Below, one piece after another: positions 54,051-64,000 of a stretch of 64,000 nt of DNA. Position 1 is the stretch's first letter; every line of letters begins with the position of its first letter. The stretch comes from Euleptes europaea (lineage: Eukaryota; Chordata; Lepidosauria; Squamata; Sphaerodactylidae). The stretch spans positions 21,867,461 to 21,931,460 of the forward strand of contig NC_079325.1 in the NCBI RefSeq assembly GCF_029931775.1, written 5' to 3'. The notes beneath the pieces are model-generated. The model worked only from the letters and a program-made list of their open reading frames with translations. It had not been told where the DNA came from and searched no databases. Made by a program: the position numbers and the translations under genes.

Positions 54051-55320
54051 GTGTGCATTCTACAGTCTCATATAACAGAAATTGGTATCCGCTATAAATT
54101 CTGTATCCTAAGAATATTTTTTTTTAAAGGCAAGTTTCTAGTCCACATGACTTTAAGGTACATTTCACACCTCCCTCTTAGCAAGAAGACAATGATACAG
54201 AAGATGAAAGGCATGCAAAAAGGTTTCATTTGCATACTTGACACAAGACACAGAAATCAGTTTTGATTGGTGCAGATTTTTTTTTAATTTCTTTTCAGTA
54301 CAGAGTACACACAGCCCTGGGGATAAATAAACAGGGGAAAAAATCCCTAGTATATATAGTTCTGTAAATTAAATTTTAAAACCAGGAAAGAAAACCTAGT
54401 TGATTCCTCCCCACCTCCCTTTTGACTGGGATCAAGTGGCAGCCACTCTTTACAGAGAGGTTAGACCCCCCTACTCCCACCTCCCCCAATAAAAAAATAT
54501 CCCTGACACATCTGGGTAACATTACCACATGGCTTGGCTTGCAGCTTTTAAAGCTTAAAAAATGTACATCCAGGCATTGGACATATAAATATTTACAAAT
54601 GTACAAAATCAAAAACCTAACAACGTAAACCAAAATGCAACAGAACCAGAAATTAACTGTGTGTGTGTGTGTGTGTGTTTAAATCAGCAACAAAACCAAT
54701 GTCAATACATTAATGAAAAATAGAGACAGGGAGGGGGGGAAAACCCTTACAAAAATATATGCGTTCTTAAGGTGGAGTTTCAGTCTGGCTTGGAATCGCC
54801 ACACCTATATGATTTTCTCCAGAGAAAAGAGGGGTCCATCGATACAAAACAGAATCACTCAAATGACTGGGAAGGCCAGGATAGGCGGAAACGTCCTCAA
54901 GAGTTCCCTTTGATGCATCGTCCCTGATTCTGCGCCCCGAGGGGAGCCCACATACCCAGTTTAGCCATTCCAAAATGTAAAGTGAGCCAATTTCTCCCTC
55001 TTCGGCTGAAAATCTCAATCACTGGCTTAAAGGGAAAAAAAATCCTTTGCTTAGGAAAATGGAGCTGGGAGGGGGGCAGTGATGGGCCTTGGAGGGAATT
55101 CCGGTTTCTGAATCTAACGTTGTCTGGCGATTAGCCCGTTGGTTTCTTATCATCATTAAGAGAAGTGGTGTGAACTTTTATGTCCAAACTCCGACACATT
55201 TCGAGGCCTCTGATTGTCTTGTGCCCGAAAGGCTTCTCCACCTTTCGTGATGGCAATAGAAAACACTGTAAAAACAGACTTCCCTTTCAGTTGGATGGTT
55301 CCCTTTCAACCTGAGCCTTG
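54051..55320 (-). other. AT-rich unique sequence, possible distal 3' UTR
   Basis: Mostly repeat-free sequence with (TG)n at 54657-54678. On the minus strand it has UTR-like AT-rich stretches and an ATTAAA near 54285. It could be a distal 3' UTR of the GRK, but 4 kb of repeats intervene. Confidence 0.25.
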
Positions 55321-55325
55321 CCTAT

Positions 55326-55462
55326 AGGGTTGCCAGCTCTGGATTGGGAAAAACCTGGAGATTTTGGGGATGGAGCATAAAAAGGGCAGGGTTTGGGGAG
55401 AGACTTCAATGCCATAGAGTCCAATTGCCAAAGCGGCTATTTTCTCCAGGTGAACGGATCTC
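55326..55462 (-). mobile_element. hAT-like MITE cut by a SINE
   Basis: TAGGGTTGCCAGCTCTGGAT to CTCCAGGTGAACGGATCTC, where SINE sequence takes over. Confidence 0.85.
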
Positions 55463-55675
55463 TTTAAGGAGTCTCAAACCAGCTTACAACCTCCTTCCCT
55501 TCCCCTCCCCTCCTTACATCAGACACCTTGTGAGGTAGGTGGGGCTGAGAGAGTTTGGAGAGAACGGTGTAGCCCAAGGGCACCCAGCAGGATTCATGTG
55601 TAGGACCGGGGAATCAAACCTGGTTCTACAGATTAGAGTCCGCCACTCTTAACCACTACACCACGCTGGCTCCCA
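55463..55675 (-). repeat. tRNA-derived SINE
   Basis: TTTAAGGAGTCTCAAACCAG to CACTACACCACGCTGGCTCC, reverse orientation, without its poly-GAA tail. Confidence 0.82.
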
Positions 55676-55679
55676 GAGG

Positions 55680-56555
55680 CTTGATTTCCACTGTAGGCTT
55701 CCTAGAGTCCAATCCTAAAAGTCACTTGTGCTTATCTTTAAAGCGTGCGCAATCTGAAGATTGCAATTTCTCCTGGGATGAATTTGCAGTACATCTTGCT
55801 TGACACATCTCTATCTTACAGCTATAGAAAGGCATAGGAGCGTCTCCTTTCTAGACTCATGGAATGGGAAAAGAGGGGAAGCGTTCCTTCGGAAGGCAAC
55901 TGCACAGCAGTTCCCCCACACTTCTAGCACCAAATAAAGCAACAGACCTCAGTCTCCCCTGGCCAAAAAACATCAGGAGCTCCAGGAGGGCAGCTTCTCC
56001 ACTAGAGATGTGGGGACTGAACAGAGATGCCATGCTTAAAAGGCAAAGCTCACTGGCTTTTTAGCCTGACCCAGTTCAGGACTGCTCCCAGAAGTTTCTA
56101 TTTTGCAGCTGGGAGTGGAATGACTTCAGAAAGAGATCCCTGTGCCCAAGGCTAACCATGGGCAAGCTGGCCTGGGGAGCCCCCGCCAAGGCCCAGGGCC
56201 CACCATTCCTCCCGCAAGGCCAGATCTGTTGTTATTTGCAAAGTGAAAAATGATAAAGCCAAGCCCCAGGCAGGGAGCAGGCCCTGCCAGCCGTAGGTCA
56301 CACAGCCGCATACGATAAGATACAAGGAGAAACTCCAAAGTAAGAATCGACCCATCTTACCACTGGCCTCCCTAGCAAGCGATGGCCTCTAGCACAACAC
56401 ACTGGATCTGGCCAGCTAGCAATCGACTCTGGAAAGCAAAGACCCTGGCAGCCCAGGCGTAACCTCGGATGGAATCAATACAATTCCCTTGACCCACGGC
56501 TCTTTAAGGCTCCAAGCAATGCATTTTCACTGTCCCCATTCTCCCAGTTGCTACT
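55680..56555. other. Intergenic, no feature recognised
   Basis: Repeat-poor sequence on the minus-strand side of the GRK; no exon-like frame is supported. Confidence 0.4.
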
Positions 56556-56561
56556 GATAGG

Positions 56562-56770
56562 TAGAGTTGCCAGCCTCCCGGTGGTGGCTGGAGATCTCCC
56601 GCTATTACAACTGATCTCCAGCCCAGAGAGATCAGTTCACCAGGAGAAAATGGTCACTTTGGCCATTGGACTCTATGGTATTGAAGTCCCTCCCCTCTCC
56701 AAACCCTGCCCTCCTCAGGCTCTGCTCCAAAAACCTCCAGGTATTTCCCAACCTGGAGCTGGCAACCCTA
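56562..56770 (+). mobile_element. hAT-like MITE
   Basis: TAGAGTTGCCAGCCTCCCGG to GGAGCTGGCAACCCTA; flanks CTGATAGG and TTGATAAGG are similar. Confidence 0.9.
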
Positions 56771-56828
56771 TTGATAAGGCCCTCAGTAAAAGCCACCTGG
56801 TAGGAAGAGCCACTGAAGAGTATTAAAC

Positions 56829-57208
56829 TTGGCTTGCCAGCTCTGGTTTGGGAAATAACTAGGAGATTTGGGGGGTGGAGCCTGAGGAGGGCAGGGTTTG
56901 GGAAGGGGAGGGACTTCAATGGGGTAAAGTGCCATAAAGTCCATCTTCCAAAGCAGCCATTTTCTCCAGGGCAACTGATCTCTGTCGTCTGGAAATCAGT
57001 TGTATTCCCAGTAGATTGCCAGCCACCACCTGGACCTGTTGATCTTGCACTTGATTTTTGTCAACTGTGTTTGTATACCTGTAGGTTGCTTTGATAATAC
57101 GCTTCTATTAGCAATTTCCAGTTTTGGTATTTATGTGCCATAGGTTGGCTCTTTGTTCTTGTGCTGTTTTGTTTGAATTCCAACCACCTGGAGGTTGGCA
57201 GCCCTTCT
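56829..57208 (-). mobile_element. hAT-like MITE with a 147-bp insert
   Basis: TTGGCTTGCCAGCTCTGGTT to GAGGTTGGCAGCCCT. It is interrupted by 57034-57180, with CCACCTGGA on both sides of the insert. Confidence 0.82.
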
Positions 57209-57287
57209 TGCAAGGGTAGGGGCAAGAGTCTGCTTCTGAGAATTTCAGTGCACCTCCAGGGCATCTTTGGTGTTGAAGTTGTCAACA

Positions 57288-57492
57288 TAGGGTTGCCAAC
57301 CTACAGGTACTAGCTGGAGATCTCCCGCTATTACAACTGATCTCCAGCCGACAGAGATCAGTTCACCTGGAGAGAATGGCCACTTTGGCTATTGGACTCT
57401 ATGGCATCGACGTCCCTCCCCAAACCCCGCCCTCCTCAGACTCCGCCCACAAAATCTCCCCACCGGTGGCGAAGAGGGACCTGGCAACCCTA
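57288..57492 (+). mobile_element. hAT-like MITE
   Basis: TAGGGTTGCCAACCTACAGG to ACCTGGCAACCCTA with a perfect duplication TGTCAACA (57280-57287 and 57493-57500). Confidence 0.95.
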
Positions 57493-57527
57493 TGTCAACA
57501 TGATGGCACCAGACCTGCTTGGGCCGA

Positions 57528-57731
57528 GGGTTACAACTCTGGTTTGGGAAATTCCTGGAGATTTGGGAGTGGTGCCTGGGAAGGGGAAGTTTAGGATGGG
57601 AAGGAGTTCAGTGGGGATACGATGCCGTCCAAAGCTGCCACTTCCTCCAGGCGAACCGATTTCTGTTATTTGGAGTTCAACTGTCATTCTGGAAGAACGC
57701 CAGGCCACACCTGGAGGTTGAGAACCTTATG
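57528..57731 (-). mobile_element. hAT-like MITE, diverged
   Basis: GAGGGTTACAACTCTGGTTT to GGAGGTTGAGAACCTTA. Confidence 0.8.
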
Positions 57732-57989
57732 CCTGGCCTTTCCCTGTGGCACATACAAACCTGGATCAGGCTTTGGCTTCTGCCAGTTGCATCGCTTGAG
57801 GGCCAAGCCTGCCCTTGCAAAAAACTGGAATGGTCCAGTTTCTTTATAAGTGCAGAGGTGGATCTTGAGCATTTCAGGCTAAAGAAAGCAGAAGTTTTGC
57901 AACTGAAGCGTTGGATCTTTGTGATCTTCTTCTCCCTGCTCTGTAAACGCTCTCGAAACAGCCCATCTCCCATTCTGAGACGGACATAC

Positions 57990-58180
57990 GAAACTGCTTC
58001 ATATTGACTCAGCTGTCCATTTAGATGACTGTGTTGGCTACTCTGACTGGCAGCAGCTTCTCATGGGTAGAAGCATATCCCAGCACTGGCTACATCATTT
58101 CGCTGATGAGACCAAGGATTAGAGCCGGAGACCTTCTCCATTCAAAGCATGTGAATTTACCACTAAGCCAAACTTTCTGC
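57990..58180 (-). repeat. tRNA(Ala)-like SINE, diverged
   Basis: GAAACTGCTTCATATTGACT to CATGTGAATTTACCACTAAG, an old reverse copy of the family at 60545. Confidence 0.65.
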
Positions 58181-58496
58181 TCCGAGCCTCCCACCCTACA
58201 GTTTGAAGTGGCAGAATCCACACTTCTGTCCCCTCCATCTCTCCTGTCGTTGTGCATAACTGGCTCTCGGTGAGGCTTACATTAATCAGAAGAGGGCTGC
58301 ACGGTTAGGAAGGGTAAAGGGATGAATCTGCAGCCCCTTAAGCTTTGACATTAGGCTGGTGGGCTGGGACCTGATCAAGGGCGGTGCTTGCAACCTCTGC
58401 TTGAAAAAAGAGATAAGGAAAGGGAAAAATCAAAAGAGGCAGAAAGAACAGGAGATAACAAGGTGGGGGAGAGGCTGGAGAGATTTGGGGGTGCCA

Positions 58497-58618
58497 AATA
58501 ATGCACTTTCAATCCACTTTCAACCCATTTTGCAGCTGGATTTTGTTGTGTGAAAGGGCAAAATCCACTTGCGAACGATCGTTAAAGTGTGCTGAAAGTG
58601 GATTGAAAGTGCATTATT
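58497..58618. mobile_element. Palindromic MITE, AATAATGCACTTTCAATCC ends
   Basis: The left AATAATGCACTTTCAATCCA and right GGATTGAAAGTGCATTATT are reverse complements. The length is 122 bp and the centre holds GCAGCTGGATTTTG. Confidence 0.8.
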
Positions 58619-58977
58619 CAGTATGTGTGAAAGTGCTGCTAGTCAACGTAAAATAATATGGAGGGGGGGAATAAAAAACAAGCTCCACGTTGCAAGCTGG
58701 AGATCGAGGGAGGTGACAGCTCAAAAGTCACTCACTCAATTAACCCTTTTCTTATTGTCTTGATCAGCTCTGGGGTGCAGCCCACGGCTCAGCTCCGCCC
58801 AGGGCTCCTTTTGTTCCCTGCCAGTCCTCTCGACTCAGAGGACACCCACAGGCGGTTCTCTCTACATGGCAGCTAGAACTGGCCACCTCTGACCTCACCC
58901 CGTGCTTGAGGTGGCCCCAGGGCTTTCCATTTCTTGGTTTAACAGGTGTCCCAGGCTCTGGTTTGGAAAGAGGGGGG

Positions 58978-58983
58978 TTTATT
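58978..58983 (-). promoter_or_regulatory. Possible GRK polyadenylation signal
   Basis: The minus strand has AATAAA (+ strand TTTATT) about 590 nt after the GRK stop, so a 3' UTR ending near 58960 is possible. A longer one reaching the AT-rich unique sequence at 54.05-55.3 kb cannot be excluded. Confidence 0.35.
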
Positions 58984-59572
58984 CCTGAAAAGCCCTGGAG
59001 GAACCCAAAGGTTCTGGGCATCCCTCTCTCCAGCTCTATGCACACAGGTCACTGCAAGAGGTGGGCATCCTCTGTTTCCAGGACACCACTAGCCCTCAGC
59101 TGTCCTCCCTCTGCCCACCTTTGTCCTCCAGATGTCACCTTTGAGGCGTCTCCAAGGAACAAACACCTTCGCCCTCCCCAAACACCACAACTAACAGTGT
59201 CCCGTTGCTGGCGAAGGCCTCTGCATCTTGGCAGGGAGAGGACGAAGGGCAGCCGCGACCCGGATTTAAGCTGGTCTACACCAGATCAGAGTGCGAAAGC
59301 GGCAGAAACATCCCGGCCGAGAGCAGCCCCGTCTCTTGGGAACAGAATCAGACGAGAGTCCTGAGCCACGATCCATGTTGACACCGGGAGCCGGTGAGAG
59401 TTTCTAGCCAGCGGGCTCAGCTATCCTGCCGCTCCAATGGCTGCGTCCCCCAGTTCCTAGCCAGTAGCGGAGCCCAGCAGGATCGGGATGTCCTGACTTC
59501 CGTTTCGTGCCTAAGGCAACCCTGAGAAGGCAACAGAAAGGCCACAGCTCCACGGGGCCTCCATGTCAAGGG

Positions 59573-64000
<4,428 letters not shown>

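Noticed and set aside
21509-57731. Idea that the regularly spaced short repeats form a CRISPR-like or tandem satellite array
   Set aside because: Copies are in both orientations, irregularly spaced and flanked by 8-bp target duplications, which marks transposition.
58906-59364. 152-codon plus-strand frame next to the GRK end
   Set aside because: There are no recognisable motifs, no clear splice sites, and it lies over the probable GRK 3' UTR on the opposite strand.

Overview
This is nuclear DNA from a vertebrate, most likely a squamate reptile. Spliced vertebrate genes sit in a background of CR1 LINEs and several tRNA-derived SINEs. One SINE class has the head and tail I associate with the lizard Sauria SINE, and another has a 5S rRNA head joined to a Sauria-type tail. 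A lizard, perhaps a gecko, is plausible; the species cannot be settled from the sequence alone.

Four genes are visible. (1) 3180-15444, + strand: the last eight coding exons of ASH2L, a core subunit of the COMPASS/MLL H3K4 methyltransferases, from just after the winged-helix region through the SPRY domain to the stop; the window opens inside one of its introns. (2) 31865-22401, - strand: complete seven-exon STAR, the mitochondrial cholesterol-delivery protein of steroidogenesis, with a recognisable promoter (TATA-like, GATA and SF-1 motifs) and a probable 3.5 kb 3' UTR with AU-rich elements near its end. ASH2L and STAR lie tail to tail, as in the human 8p11 region. (3) 48906-49226, + strand: a small single-pass membrane protein I do not recognise, with a probable non-coding first exon near 47.6-47.9 kb that carries an RFX-type X-box. 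(4) 63589-59573, - strand: the last five coding exons of a GRK4/5/6-type G-protein-coupled receptor kinase. The usual mammalian neighbours of STAR (LSM1, BAG4) are not seen. A GRK here is unexpected and may be a fourth GRK4-subfamily ohnolog on the FGFR1 paralogon.

Repeats dominate the rest. About 40 full, nested or partial copies of one short inverted-repeat element (about 205-250 bp, ends TAGGGTTGCC...GGCAACCCTA) lie mainly between 21 and 58 kb. At least eleven have perfect 8-bp target duplications, which identifies the family as hAT-like. Copies sit inside one another, inside SINEs and inside the STAR 3' UTR region. Several carry foreign inserts at the same internal CCTCCAGGTA / CCACCTGGA segments. 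Other items are an 883-bp hAT element with an 8-bp target duplication, palindromic foldback elements, a probable solo LTR filling most of the last STAR intron, and stem-loops resembling a hammerhead ribozyme core. Exon boundaries were read by eye from splice sites and protein similarity remembered from the human families; no alignment or database search was run.
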